64,000 bases of DNA from NCBI GenBank assembly GCA_963575745.1, contig CAUYUJ010022392.1:450676-514675 (forward strand), given 5' to 3'. Below, one piece after another: positions 1 through 8,456 of the stretch (within the stretch, counting starts at the first letter, position 1; every line of letters starts with the position of its first letter). The stretch comes from Prorocentrum cordatum. Its lineage: Eukaryota; Sar; Dinophyceae; Prorocentrales; Prorocentraceae. Both the position numbers and the translations under genes were made by a program. The notes under the pieces are model-generated. The model was given only the letters and a program-made list of their open reading frames with translations, did no database searches and had not been told where the DNA came from.

Positions 1-485
1 GGCGGGGGGCGGAGGGGGGTCGTCGAGGTGATCATGCCGTCGACGCTTCGGTCGCCGCCTCCTCGTCTCGCGGACCCCAGCCGCCGCGCCACCCAGAACA
101 CGGTCGTCGAGGGGGCCGCCGTCGTCACGACCAGGGCCGCCGTCGCCGGGGAGGGAGTCGTCGTCGACGTCGTCGGTGCCGGCGTCAATGGCGTCGTCGT
201 CGGGGGCGGGGTCGCCGTTGCGCGGGTTGTCGCCAGGGCCGCCGAGGCCGCCGGAAGGGCACCCCCACGCCGCCACCACCGCCGCCGCCGCCGCCTGCGA
301 AGCACCGGCGCACACGACCTCAGTTGGCAGCGGGAGACCCTGGAGGATCTCAAGGCCCAGGCGGCACGCTGCGACTTGCAACTGGGCGCGTCGCTGGGTC
401 GAGGGCCCCGCCGAGCAGGTAATCCAGCCGGACTTAGCCGTTACTCGTGGCTGAGCGGCCCACCACTCTGGCGGGATCTGGAACT

Positions 486-700
486 CGGCGCTGAAATGGC
501 CCCAAATGGCCCCAAGAGGCCCCCAAGAGGCCCCCAGGAAGCCCCCAAGAGGACCCCAAGCGGCCCCCCGAGGCGCCCCCGAGGCACCCAAGACGCCCAA
601 GAGCCTCCCAGGACCGCCAAGAGACTCCCAAGAGGCCACCAAGAAGTGCTCAAGAGATATCCCAGGAGTCTCCGAGAGGTATCCAAGAGACCTCTGGCCC
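486..700. repeat. Degenerate CCCAAGAGGC-type tandem tract
   Basis: The tract is built from imperfect 10-12-bp units of the kind CCCCAAGAGGC. The same kind of tract recurs at about 30750-31090, 37310-37480 and 37560-38120. Reading frames across it are low-complexity (Pro/Arg/Gly-rich) and open on both strands, so I do not call genes here. A C/T-rich stretch (about 700-870) follows. Confidence 0.7.
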
Positions 701-901
701 TTTTGCTTGCCCTCCTCCTCCTCCTGTTCCTCCTTCCTCCTCCTACTCCTTCTCGTCTTCCTCCTCCTCCTCCTCCTCCTACTCTTCCTCCTACTCATCC
801 TATTCATCCTCCTTCTCCCCACTCCCTCATCCATCCATCCAGCCTCCTCCTTCTCCTCCTCCCTTCTTCGAACGGTTCGGCCGTCCCCCTCTTTGCTCCC
901 G

Positions 902-953
902 CACTTCCCTGATCACCTCACCTCGCCTGGACATCGTTTCTGGATGGGCTGGT
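902..953 (+). repeat. Dispersed repeat, copy 1 (second copy 38145-38196)
   Basis: The segment has CACTTCCCTGATC near its left end and TTTCTGGATGGGCTGGTGG at its right end. It is closely matched at 38145-38196. Both copies lie just downstream of a CCCAAGAGGC tract, so the tract and this tail form one composite repeat. Confidence 0.6.
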
Positions 954-1045
954 GGATCGGCGCTGGACCCCCTCTCTGGCGCGCGGAGCGCGCCAAGGGC
1001 GGCGCCAATGGCGCCGCCCAGGGGGGCCAAGCGACGATTCAAGGA
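953..1045. repeat. GC-rich foldback element fragment (GGCGCTGGACCCC family)
   Basis: It contains GGATCGGCGCTGGACCCC followed by the palindromic GGCGCGCGGAGCGCGCC and GGCGCC cores. These are shared with the foldback copies near 41.3, 48.5, 55.4, 56.6 and 58.4 kb. The right arm is degraded. Confidence 0.5.
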
Positions 1046-1254
1046 ACCCGCGCAGAGCTCATAGAAATTCTGTTTACGCAGTTCTCGCTCTTCGACTCCC
1101 AGGGCTGCTCGGAGGAGTCTATGAGGGGGGCGTCCAAAAAGGGAGGAGGCGCAAATCATGGCCGCAGGATGTGCGCGGACGAGGGGGGGGGGCCGGAGGA
1201 CGTAAAGACGAGAGGGCCATGACATCTGGGGAAATCTCATGACCCTGGTCACGA

Positions 1255-1526
1255 TACGGCAGGCTCGTGCGGTGTCGGCGCACGCAGAGGTTTTCGACAT
1301 AGCATTGAATGCAGTGGAGGCCAGTCCACAAGAAACCCAACCCTGAGATCCCAGGACGTCCATTGATTTTTGGTGTGGGAACGTCACGTTTTCCATCGCA
1401 AAATCATCGAAACCCAAGAAACCCAGGGCACCCTGGAGGCAAGCAGGGTGTTTCTTGGCATGGCCCCCCCTGTACGGCAGGTTCGTGTGGTGTCGGCGCA
1501 CGCAAAGGTTTTCGACATGGCACTGA
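1255..1526 (+). repeat. About 51-bp direct repeat flanking a MITE
   Basis: The segments 1255-1308 and 1473-1526 are near-identical (TACGGCAGG, then TGTCGGCGCACGCA and GGTTTTCGACAT). They bracket the 129-bp element at 1329-1457. Confidence 0.6.
1329..1457. mobile_element. 129-bp MITE-like element, copy 1
   Basis: It begins CAAGAAACCCAACCCT and ends AGGGTGTTTCTTG, an imperfect terminal inverted repeat of about 13 bp. Further copies are at 53132-53260 (also 129 bp) and 53831-53970. The three share an internal GTGTGGGAA and CCCAGGGCACCCTGGAGGC. On the minus strand all three stay open and encode similar peptides (KKHPACLQGALG, then TFPHQ), so a captured exon is an alternative reading. Confidence 0.6.
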
Positions 1527-1652
1527 TTTTTACCTAACATCGAAGACTGGTAGGTTTCTAGTGGGCTAAAAACAGCTCACAGATCATTCCACAGGGGGGT
1601 CCGGGCAGGTGTTGGGAGTTGCCGGGCGGGTTGAGTCCACCTCGCTTTTCAC

Positions 1653-2089
1653 CAACAGTCACACACTTCGTGCTCTTCGAATTCCCAGAACTCCATTCCC
1701 AGGCTCATTCTGAATAACCGGATGCAACAGTCACACACTTCGTGCTCTTCGAGATCCCAGAACGCCATTCCCGGGCCACCTTTAAAATAACCGGATGCAA
1801 CAGTCACACACTTCGTGCTTTTCGACATCCCAGAACGCCATTCCCGGGCCACATTCTGGAGGGCCGGATGCAACAGTCACACACTTCGTGCTGTTCGAGT
1901 TCCCAGAACTCAATTCCCGGGCCACATTCTGGAGGGCCGGATGCAACAGTCACACACTTCGTGCTCTTCGAGTTCCCAGAACTCCATTCCTGGGCCACAT
2001 TTTGGATGCCCGGAGCCAACTCTAGTCCACTTCCTGGTCTTCGAGTTCCCAGAACTCCATTCCCGGGCCACATTTTGAATAGCCAGACG
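1653..2089 (+). repeat. Six tandem 73-bp units at the left edge of the element
   Basis: Units start at 1653, 1725, 1798, 1871, 1944 and 2017. Each begins CAACAGTCACACACTTCGTG (degraded in the last) and contains TTCCCAGAACTCCATTCC and GGGCCACATT. The first unit is 72 bp and the others 73 bp. The period is not a multiple of 3, so short frames across it are not coding. It lies just upstream of the first gene. A role as Rep-binding iterons or a promoter array is inference. Confidence 0.8.
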
Positions 2090-2208
2090 CTTCATTGTCC
2101 TTCCGCCACAGCCGTGTTTGGTTCAGGACTTGCTAGTGACACTGCAGTCCACTGCATTCAATCGTGCCACTGCATTCATTCACTGCAGTCCACTGAGTTT
2201 CGATTGCA

Positions 2209-3669
2209 ATGGCGTTCCCCTGGCCGTACCCCCATATCCAACGTTCATCCGCAGCCTCTGCTCCGCGAGGCTCGTCCGAAGTGTCGCCGCCTCGCGGTGC
2301 TTCTCAGCCTGCGCCGCCTCGCGGTGCTTCTCAGCCTGCGGAGGAAGGTGGACAGACGCCTGGTTCTGGCGCTGTGCAGCCTGCGTCTTTCACGGTCGCC
2401 TCGTTCAATTTCGGGTTCGAGCAGGGCATGATGACTGGTAAGCAGGCGGCCACTCACTGCGCTAACTTCGGAAGGGTGTGCGCCACGATAGTGGAGACCG
2501 CTGATGCTGATATTGTCTGTGGCTGCGAGGTCGGTGCGTTCCGTGAAGGCTTTCGCCGAGCAGGGATCAACGTGACAGAGATCCTCAGTAAGCCTTTCGG
2601 TGATGGCATTCGCTTCTCGGAGGTCGACAACTACTTGACTCTCTGGGGCTTCCGCGGTGCTTCTCAGCCTGCGGAACTGACTCTGTGCGAAGACAGCAAA
2701 GTTTACAGGCCTCCTAGCGGCCGAGAGATTGATGCTGTTATTTCACATTTTGAGGTGAACAAACCAGGCCATGACAAGTTCCACGTGGTGATCGCCAACA
2801 TGCACATCGTGTGCGGCAAGAAACCGCCGACCATCCAGACTCGAAAGCGGACAGTTCGCCATCTCCGCTTGCACCTGGACTGCATGGCTCAGATTCTCAA
2901 TGCTTCGGAGCCGCACGTGCCAGTCGTTCTGCTTGTAGTCGGCGACGACAACCTGACTTTCCAGGAGGCGCGGGAGGCTTACCAGCGCCAGCAGAACGAC
3001 GAGAAGCTCTGGGAGGTCCATGCCACTCCGGCCGACCTCAAAGGCGACCACGTCGCGGTCTGCGGAGCAGTCGCCCGTTTCTGCTCCATTGCCGTTGGCG
3101 CGTCTTTTACGGATCGTGGCATGCGCAACGACGCACACGATGCGGTGGCGGTTGTGCTCACTCTCCCTGGTGCTATTCAGCCTGGGGAGAGCAAGAGGCG
3201 GAAGATTGTCGTCGAAAACGTCTCCGACGCCGACGTCAGCGTACAGGCGGACGCCGAGTCTTCTGTGCATTGGGATCGGTCGCCGAGTTCTACTCCTCCG
3301 CTTTCACCGACTTCACCGGGTGATCCCGACTACGTCGAGGATGTCGTTCAAAATCGCGCGAACGACTTGCACAGGGAGCTGAGGCAGCTTTGGGACGAAA
3401 GGTACGACGAGGAGTACGATCCGAAAGTCCTCATCATCTCAGTCTCTTGCTTTTCAAAAAGAGGAAGTCCACGGAGCCAGCGGACACTGATCCAGCTGGC
3501 GCTCCTCAGCCTGGCTCGGAATATGACACGGCCTTTGCGTCTCAGGAGGAGACTGGCCGAGCCATTCTCTCTGTCCTTAAGCTTCGACATGACTTTCTGC
3601 GGAGCAAGAACATCGACGACATGCGCTACGTTCTCACGGAGCCTGAGCGCCAGGAATTGGTCAGAGTAG
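2209..3669 (+). CDS. EEP-fold (endonuclease/exonuclease/phosphatase) protein
   Basis: This frame encodes a protein with the EEP signature order. A Pro/Ala-rich leader (residues about 1-60) carries two in-frame GASQPA repeats. It is followed by SFNFG, then DIVCGCEVG (candidate metal-binding Glu), ANMHIV (NxH-like), VVGDDNLT (GDxN-like), and near residue 305 NDAHDAVAV, matching the terminal SDH-type catalytic His. The fold acts on phosphodiester bonds, and Helentrons carry such nucleases. A third GASQPA copy sits inside the domain near residue 150. The start is ATG 2209, the first Met after the tandem array. After about 3430 the frame loses protein character, while the frame at 3390-4430 continues plausibly. 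The two were probably joined by a -1 frameshift around AAAAA 3456-3461, a tiny intron, or a mutation. Binding residues are inferred by motif only. Confidence 0.65.
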   Translation: MAFPWPYPHIQRSSAASAPRGSSEVSPPRGASQPAPPRGASQPAEEGGQTPGSGAVQPASFTVASFNFGFEQGMMTGKQAATHCANFGRVCATIVETADADIVCGCEVGAFREGFRRAGINVTEILSKPFGDGIRFSEVDNYLTLWGFRGASQPAELTLCEDSKVYRPPSGREIDAVISHFEVNKPGHDKFHVVIANMHIVCGKKPPTIQTRKRTVRHLRLHLDCMAQILNASEPHVPVVLLVVGDDNLTFQEAREAYQRQQNDEKLWEVHATPADLKGDHVAVCGAVARFCSIAVGASFTDRGMRNDAHDAVAVVLTLPGAIQPGESKRRKIVVENVSDADVSVQADAESSVHWDRSPSSTPPLSPTSPGDPDYVEDVVQNRANDLHRELRQLWDERYDEEYDPKVLIISVSCFSKRGSPRSQRTLIQLALLSLARNMTRPLRLRRRLAEPFSLSLSFDMTFCGARTSTTCATFSRSLSARNWSE

Positions 3670-4430
3670 CTCGCGACCAGTACGAGCAGTCGCGGCAGCA
3701 GCGTGCGCTTCAGGAACGGGATGTCGAAAAGGGAAAAGCGAGAGGCAAGTCTGCGCCACAAGGGGGCCATGCGGTTCCGCAGGGTCCTAACAAAGGGCCA
3801 GGCGGTAAGAAAGGTTCTCACGGTGCTTCTCAGCCTGCGGGAAAAGGTGGCCAGGCCAAGGGTGCAGGTCTGGGTAGCGTCGCCAAGTTTGTGAAAGACC
3901 AGAAGCGTAAGCGGTGGCATCGCCATTTGCAACGTGTGGCCGGTACCAAACAGATCTGGGAGGTGCTGGCCTTCTCAGGGCGCTTCGACGTTGATTGGCT
4001 AACGCAAGCGTTGCAAGCTGATCACAGTGAGGGCCGTGATGCAGCAGTTCCCGAGGAAGCTCTGCGGGAACAGCGGCGCCGTCTGCACCACCAGAAGGCC
4101 GAAGCCATCGCGCGCTACAACGAGGGGGAGCGGCTTTCCCGCCATCGCGAAGAGGTCCGTCGTGTCGGCGCTCTTCCGTCTGCCCAGGCTGGCCAGCCAA
4201 AGCCGAACTTCACGCGCAGGCAGCTGGACGTGTTGCAGATGTTTGAGAGCGGAGAGCTGCTTCAAATCCGCAACCAAGCGATTCTGGCGTTGGGGCACGG
4301 CCGTCTGCGCAGGGCCGGAGGCGACTACCTTGACATCGGCGGCAGCACGGGCGGTGGCTCCAGGCGCATCATCGATTCTTGGCAGCCGCCGGACTGGCGT
4401 GACTTCCTCCAAGACGATCAGGACATCTGA
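3390..4430 (+). CDS. Basic continuation/companion of the EEP protein
   Basis: This 346-codon frame overlaps the end of the preceding frame. Real coding character seems to begin near 3455 (KKRKSTEPAD). It carries the element's repeat in frame twice (GAPQPG, GASQPA), a Lys/Gly-rich linker (about residues 115-170) and a helical, charged segment (about 175-290) with many Arg, Glu and Gln. It ends SWQPPDWRDFLQDDQDI. I recognise no domain. Its position, and the lack of a leader of its own, suggest it is the C-terminal half of the EEP protein separated by a -1 frame change. A separate DNA-binding protein is possible. The first Met of the frame (3390) lies inside the upstream reading frame and is probably not a real start. 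Confidence 0.55.
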   Translation: MGRKVRRGVRSESPHHLSLLLFKKRKSTEPADTDPAGAPQPGSEYDTAFASQEETGRAILSVLKLRHDFLRSKNIDDMRYVLTEPERQELVRVARDQYEQSRQQRALQERDVEKGKARGKSAPQGGHAVPQGPNKGPGGKKGSHGASQPAGKGGQAKGAGLGSVAKFVKDQKRKRWHRHLQRVAGTKQIWEVLAFSGRFDVDWLTQALQADHSEGRDAAVPEEALREQRRRLHHQKAEAIARYNEGERLSRHREEVRRVGALPSAQAGQPKPNFTRRQLDVLQMFESGELLQIRNQAILALGHGRLRRAGGDYLDIGGSTGGGSRRIIDSWQPPDWRDFLQDDQDI

Positions 4431-5643
4431 GTTTTGCAAGTCTCCCTGCCCGCGGTGCTTCTCAGCCTGCGGTCTGCCGCTCTCCAGCTGCGGTCTCGAG
4501 CAGTAGTGTTCGAAAGCATGCGAGTTCCTGCGGTGCTTCTCAGCCTGCAGGTTTCGCAGCTTGCGCTCTGCAGTACAAGTGCTTTTCAGCATGCGACATC
4601 CTGCGGTGCTTCTCAGCCTGCAGGGTTCGCAGCGTGCGGTTTGCAATGCATTCCTTTTCAGTATGCGAGTTCCTGCGGTGTTTCTCAGGCTGCAGGGCTC
4701 CGAGGCTCTTCGCTTCGATGCCAATGTTTTCAGACACCGTAGCTCCGTTCCGTAAACATCTTCCAAGAGCCGCTCGCAACCTTTTGCAGCTGGCGGTCTG
4801 CAGACGTAGTCTGTCTCAGCATGCGAGCTCCCGCACGCTTCGCCGGCTTTTGCTGCGCGGACAATTTTCTCACACACGTCAGCGCCGTTTGTAGGCGTCA
4901 GAAAAACATGTATACATTCACGAAGGGCTCAGTCTGTATATCGTCACATCATTACATACGCAGTCGTCGAACACATCGGTGTACATTCAGTTGATAACAG
5001 TGTTCTGATGGGTACGCTTCGTTCTAAAAACGTTGATAGCAGTGTCTCGTTTGCGGACAACTCATTGTATATCAACTCACTGATGCCGAGTTTCCTTTCA
5101 CCATAAGTGAATGCATACCAGTGTATGTTGGTTACTACAAATGTGGGTTCCTACAACCGACTTCATGATCGCTATCATCATCGCAGATTTATTTCACTCA
5201 TCCTCATTACCATGACTGGTTCACGTTGGCCTGCGGTGCTTCTCAGCCTGCAGTTCCTTTCGTTACACTGTAGTTGAATCCGGTCATGGCAGTGACTCGT
5301 TTAAAGACAACTTTAGTATTGGTGGAAGTGTCGATCGCAGCGTTTCTTTTAAATTATACAAGCGTTGATAGCAGTGTCTCGTTTGTGGACAACTCATTAT
5401 ATATCAACTCATTCATACAGAGTTTCCTTTTCGCAGCAAGTGAATGCACAGCAGTGTATCTTCATTACTGGCCCCCACTCCATTATCACTATCATCATCA
5501 ACGATTTCCTGCACGCGTGTGCGCGGCGGTCGCCAGAAGTGTATAGTTTGCAGAGACTTCTCGTATTGATAGCCATGGGTCACTTCAGACTGAAATCATT
5601 TGTGATCTTCTTTTATTGGAAGTTGAATCGGTTGATGGCAGTG
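4431..5643 (+). other. Intergenic leader region rich in the element's private repeats
   Basis: No gene seen. It holds four or five copies of the 19-bp repeat (4454, 4532, 4604, about 4674, 5235) and stem-loop cassettes around 5031 and 5361. A block (ATGACTGGTTCACGTTGGCC, about 5212-5235) recurs at about 13045 upstream of the Rep gene. Short open frames here are built from repeats. Confidence 0.6.
5031..5097 (+). repeat. Stem-loop cassette GTTGATA...TATCAAC (first of about six)
   Basis: The unit has GTTGATAGCAGTGTCTCGTT, then TCATTGTATATCAACTC and often TGATACCGAGTTTCCTTT. GTTGATA and TATCAAC form a 7-bp perfect inverted repeat with a loop of about 30 nt. Related copies lie near 5361, 5751, 8139, 12787 and 12909, always between genes. 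Partial copies without the right arm are near 5710, 8098 and 24000-24080, and the left half is the seed of the 16.4-17.9 kb minisatellite. Confidence 0.7.
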
Positions 5644-6068
5644 CCTCGTTTAAACTCCACATTGGTATTGCTAGTAGTGTCAATGCCAGCGTTTCTTTTT
5701 AATTGTGCAAGCGTTGATAGCAGTGTCTCGTTTGTGGTTAGTTATAACAGCGTTGATAGCAGTGTCTCGTTTGCGGACACCTCATTGTACATCAACTCGC
5801 TGATACCGGGTTTCCTATCATCACCATCATCATCATCCTTAACCTCCTCGTAGCCATTTTGCTTAGAGCTGTCCTGTTCTGTACATGCCTTGCGCCGTGT
5901 GACCACGTGGCGCGGTGCTTCTCAGCCTGCGTGGTTCTTCCTGGTGCTCCTCGGTGTAGTAGCCATGGTGAAGAAATTCCTTTTGAAAACGAAAAAAGGT
6001 GTGACCAGGAGGTTTTTACCCGCGGTCGTTCCCACCATGGAGAAGAAAGACTTGGCCACCCCGAGGAG
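5644..6068 (+). repeat. 425-bp segmental duplication, copy 1
   Basis: This matches 8032-8456 at a constant offset of 2388 bp with no indels. I count five substitutions by eye. The unit contains stem-loop cassettes, an ATCATCACCATCATC tract, a spliced-leader-like sequence, a 19-bp repeat and the first codons of the gene starting at 5965. Confidence 0.9.
5847..5868 (+). promoter_or_regulatory. Spliced-leader-like sequence upstream of the 5965 gene
   Basis: CGTAGCCATTTTGCTTAGAG resembles the 22-nt dinoflagellate spliced leader, which runs CCGTAGCCATTTTGG then CTCAAG. It ends 96 nt before the ATG at 5965. Relict leaders in genomic DNA are known from dinoflagellate mRNA recycling. Whether this one is a relict, a mutated functional leader, or chance is open, but a second and a third copy upstream of two other genes argue against chance. 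Confidence 0.55.
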
Positions 6069-7149
6069 CAATGTCACAATGCCAGCACGCGGCAAGGCAT
6101 CGCCCCCGCCACCCCCGGCCCCGTGCGATGGCCCGTGGGAGATTCTGCCGGATCCGCCCGCACCGACTCCTCAGCCAGGTGTCGACGTGGTCTTTGAGCA
6201 GGCTCACCTCGAAGACATCCGCCGTACACCAGGGATGGGCGGCAAGACCGCCTGCCAGTGGCAGCGCGCGCTGCGCGCCGAGTGCATTGTCAACAACTTG
6301 TCGTTCAAAGACGTAACAAACGACCCGTCCTACGACTGGAAGCAACTGCTTCGGTCTGCCGCTCCGGGTTTCGCTGAGCGCATAATCGGGCAGGGCATCG
6401 CCCAGGTTCTCTTTCGCATCATCGAGACAGAGCGCGACCCTAACTACTCCAACACGGATGGCCACGGCAGGCACTTCTTCGAGTTCCGTCGTGCAGACGG
6501 TTCAGCCATGCGCCTGCATTACCATAAGAACGGCCGACCCGATGAGCCCACCTATGTCGGTCCACCACGCGCCGTTGCTCAGCCTGCCGTGCCTGAGCCT
6601 GGCGCTGCTCAGCCTCATGTTCCTCGTGGCGGCGCTGCTCAGACTGCCGTGCCTGACGGTGGCGCTGCTCAGCCTGCCGAGACTGGCGGTGATGCCCCAC
6701 TGCTCTTCACACAGGAGCACCTGCAAGAGGCAGCCTGCTCGCGCCAGATTGTGGGCCGCGACGAAGCCAGCGCCGCTCTCCAATCGCTGTTGCACTACCA
6801 CCATGGCGAGACTGCCCCAGGTGCTGTTGACATCACCGATGGCTCAGCATTTGACTGGCTTCGATGGGTGGCACATATCGAAGGTGCGCGCGACGTCATC
6901 CGCAATGGCGTCCACAGGGTCTACGCTGTCCGCTGGAATCCGCACTGGGCTCCAGAGGCCGTCTTCTGCTACGGCAACAACACGTACAGCACACTGGTGC
7001 CCCGCAACACGCGATACACAGGCTCGTGGAGCCACGCGCGAATTGTGACTCACCGGAACGCCAATTGGGTGACCGAGCCGTTGCTATCTGCGGCCCCTGT
7101 GGCAGCTACGCCGTGGCTGGTGTTGCGGGATCAAATAACCTGGGAGTGA
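5965..7149 (+). CDS. Unknown protein with an internally duplicated domain
   Basis: I chose ATG 5965 (MVKKFLLKTKKG) because upstream codons lie in repeat and leader sequence; this gives 394 residues. Residues about 1-35 are basic, followed by a Pro-rich linker (KASPPPPPAP). Two similar segments of about 110 residues follow, each starting FxQxHL and containing a D(V/I)T...(Y/F)DW core and a later I-x-x-G motif. Residues about 75-190 and 245-360 align this way. The linker between them has four AAQPA-type copies of the private repeat. No family is recognised, and no signal peptide or membrane segment is seen. The gene lies between the EEP gene and its leader-sharing neighbour at 8353. Function unknown. 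Confidence 0.65.
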   Translation: MVKKFLLKTKKGVTRRFLPAVVPTMEKKDLATPRSNVTMPARGKASPPPPPAPCDGPWEILPDPPAPTPQPGVDVVFEQAHLEDIRRTPGMGGKTACQWQRALRAECIVNNLSFKDVTNDPSYDWKQLLRSAAPGFAERIIGQGIAQVLFRIIETERDPNYSNTDGHGRHFFEFRRADGSAMRLHYHKNGRPDEPTYVGPPRAVAQPAVPEPGAAQPHVPRGGAAQTAVPDGGAAQPAETGGDAPLLFTQEHLQEAACSRQIVGRDEASAALQSLLHYHHGETAPGAVDITDGSAFDWLRWVAHIEGARDVIRNGVHRVYAVRWNPHWAPEAVFCYGNNTYSTLVPRNTRYTGSWSHARIVTHRNANWVTEPLLSAAPVAATPWLVLRDQITWE

Positions 7150-8031
7150 TCTCTGGCAAACGAGATGTGGTGCTTCTCAGCCTGCACTCATGTGACACGC
7201 AATGCCGTGCCCTGCAATCGCGTGGTGCTTCTCAGCCTGCACTCGCGCGGTGCTTCTCAGCCTGCGCCTCCTCGATGCTAGCCTGAGCCTCAGCCTGCAC
7301 TCGCGCGGTCGCCGTGCTTCTCAGCCTGCGACCTTCCGCGGTGCTTCTCAGCCTGCAGGTTGTGCCGGCTGTCCGCTTCACACGCCGCTCCTCAGTGCGC
7401 TCCTCTTCCGTTTGCGACATGTCTTCGAAGTGTTGGTTGGGAGCCGAGAAGGACAGGGAAAAAATCAAACTAGCGCGGTCATCATCCCATCGTCGTCCTC
7501 AATCATCGCATCAACATCATCAATGGTTTCGCCGAGCACTTGTCCGATGTGGCGGCGGCCATACCCACGGCCGACCCACTGATTCCTTCTCCAAGGCATC
7601 CGCCGTATTTGACTGTTACCACTACACCCACTGCAACTACATTTCACTGTTACCACTACTGCCATCCACCCACTCCAACTATACTTCACTTCGCTGTTAC
7701 CACCACACCCACTACAACTACACTTCACTCGTTCACTCCCGCCAAATACAACTACTACTTCACTGTTACCACTACTACCATCAGTACTACTTTTACTGCT
7801 ACTACTTCCCGCCTAGTCGTAGTAGTACTCGTACGCCTCTCCTCCTCCTTCTACTCGTACGCCTCTCCTCCTCCTTTTTCTTCTCTCATCGACGTCAGAA
7901 CCCTTGCCTCCTATGACGTCCTCCGCTGGCCTGGGTGGTCTACTCAGGTCGCGGAGGGGGATAGGGGGGGGGTCGTTGCCATGGCTGGTTCCCTCGAATG
8001 GACGACGGAGACGGGGGGGTGCACCGTTCCC
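7150..8031 (+). other. Intergenic region with repeat cluster
   Basis: No gene seen. Five copies of the 19-bp repeat lie within 7169-7356. From about 7605 to 7790 there are roughly four degenerate units of about 43-75 bp built on TTCACTGTTACCACTAC and ACTACAACTACACTTCAC. A 22-bp direct repeat (ACTCGTACGCCTCTCCTCC core) follows at about 7828-7875. These frames are repeat-derived. Confidence 0.6.
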
Positions 8032-8456
8032 CCTCGTTTAAACTCCACTTTGGTATTGCTAGTAGTGTCAATGCCAGCGTTTCTTTTTAATTGTGCAAGC
8101 GTTGATAGCAGTGTCTCGTTTGTGGTTAGTTATAACAGCGTTGATAGCAGTGTCTCGTTTGCGGACACCTCATTGTACATCAACTCGCTGATACCGGGTT
8201 CCCTATCATCACCATCATCATCATCCTTAACCTCCTCGTAGCAATTTTGCTTAGAGCTGTCCTGTTCTGTACATGCCTTGCGCCGTGTGACCACGTGGCG
8301 CGGTGCTTCTCAGCCTGCGTGGTTCTTCCTGGTGCTCCTCGGCGTAGTAGCCATGGTGAAGAAATTCCTTTTGAAAACGAAAAAAGGTGTGACCAGCAGG
8401 TTTTTACCCGCGGTCGTTCCCACCATGGAGAAGAAAGACTTGGCCACCCCGAGGAG
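8032..8456 (+). repeat. 425-bp segmental duplication, copy 2
   Basis: This is the second copy of 5644-6068. It supplies the leader and first 34-35 codons of the gene starting at 8353. Downstream of 8456 the sequence is unrelated to the first copy and more AT-rich. Confidence 0.9.
8235..8256 (+). promoter_or_regulatory. Spliced-leader-like sequence upstream of the 8353 gene
   Basis: This is the duplicated copy of 5847-5868 with one change (GTAGCAATTTTGC). It lies the same distance from its ATG. It adds little independent evidence because it came with the duplication. Confidence 0.45.

Noticed and set aside
28-912. 294-codon + strand frame at the window start
   Set aside because: It crosses the CCCAAGAGGC tract and a C/T-rich tract and has no domain character.
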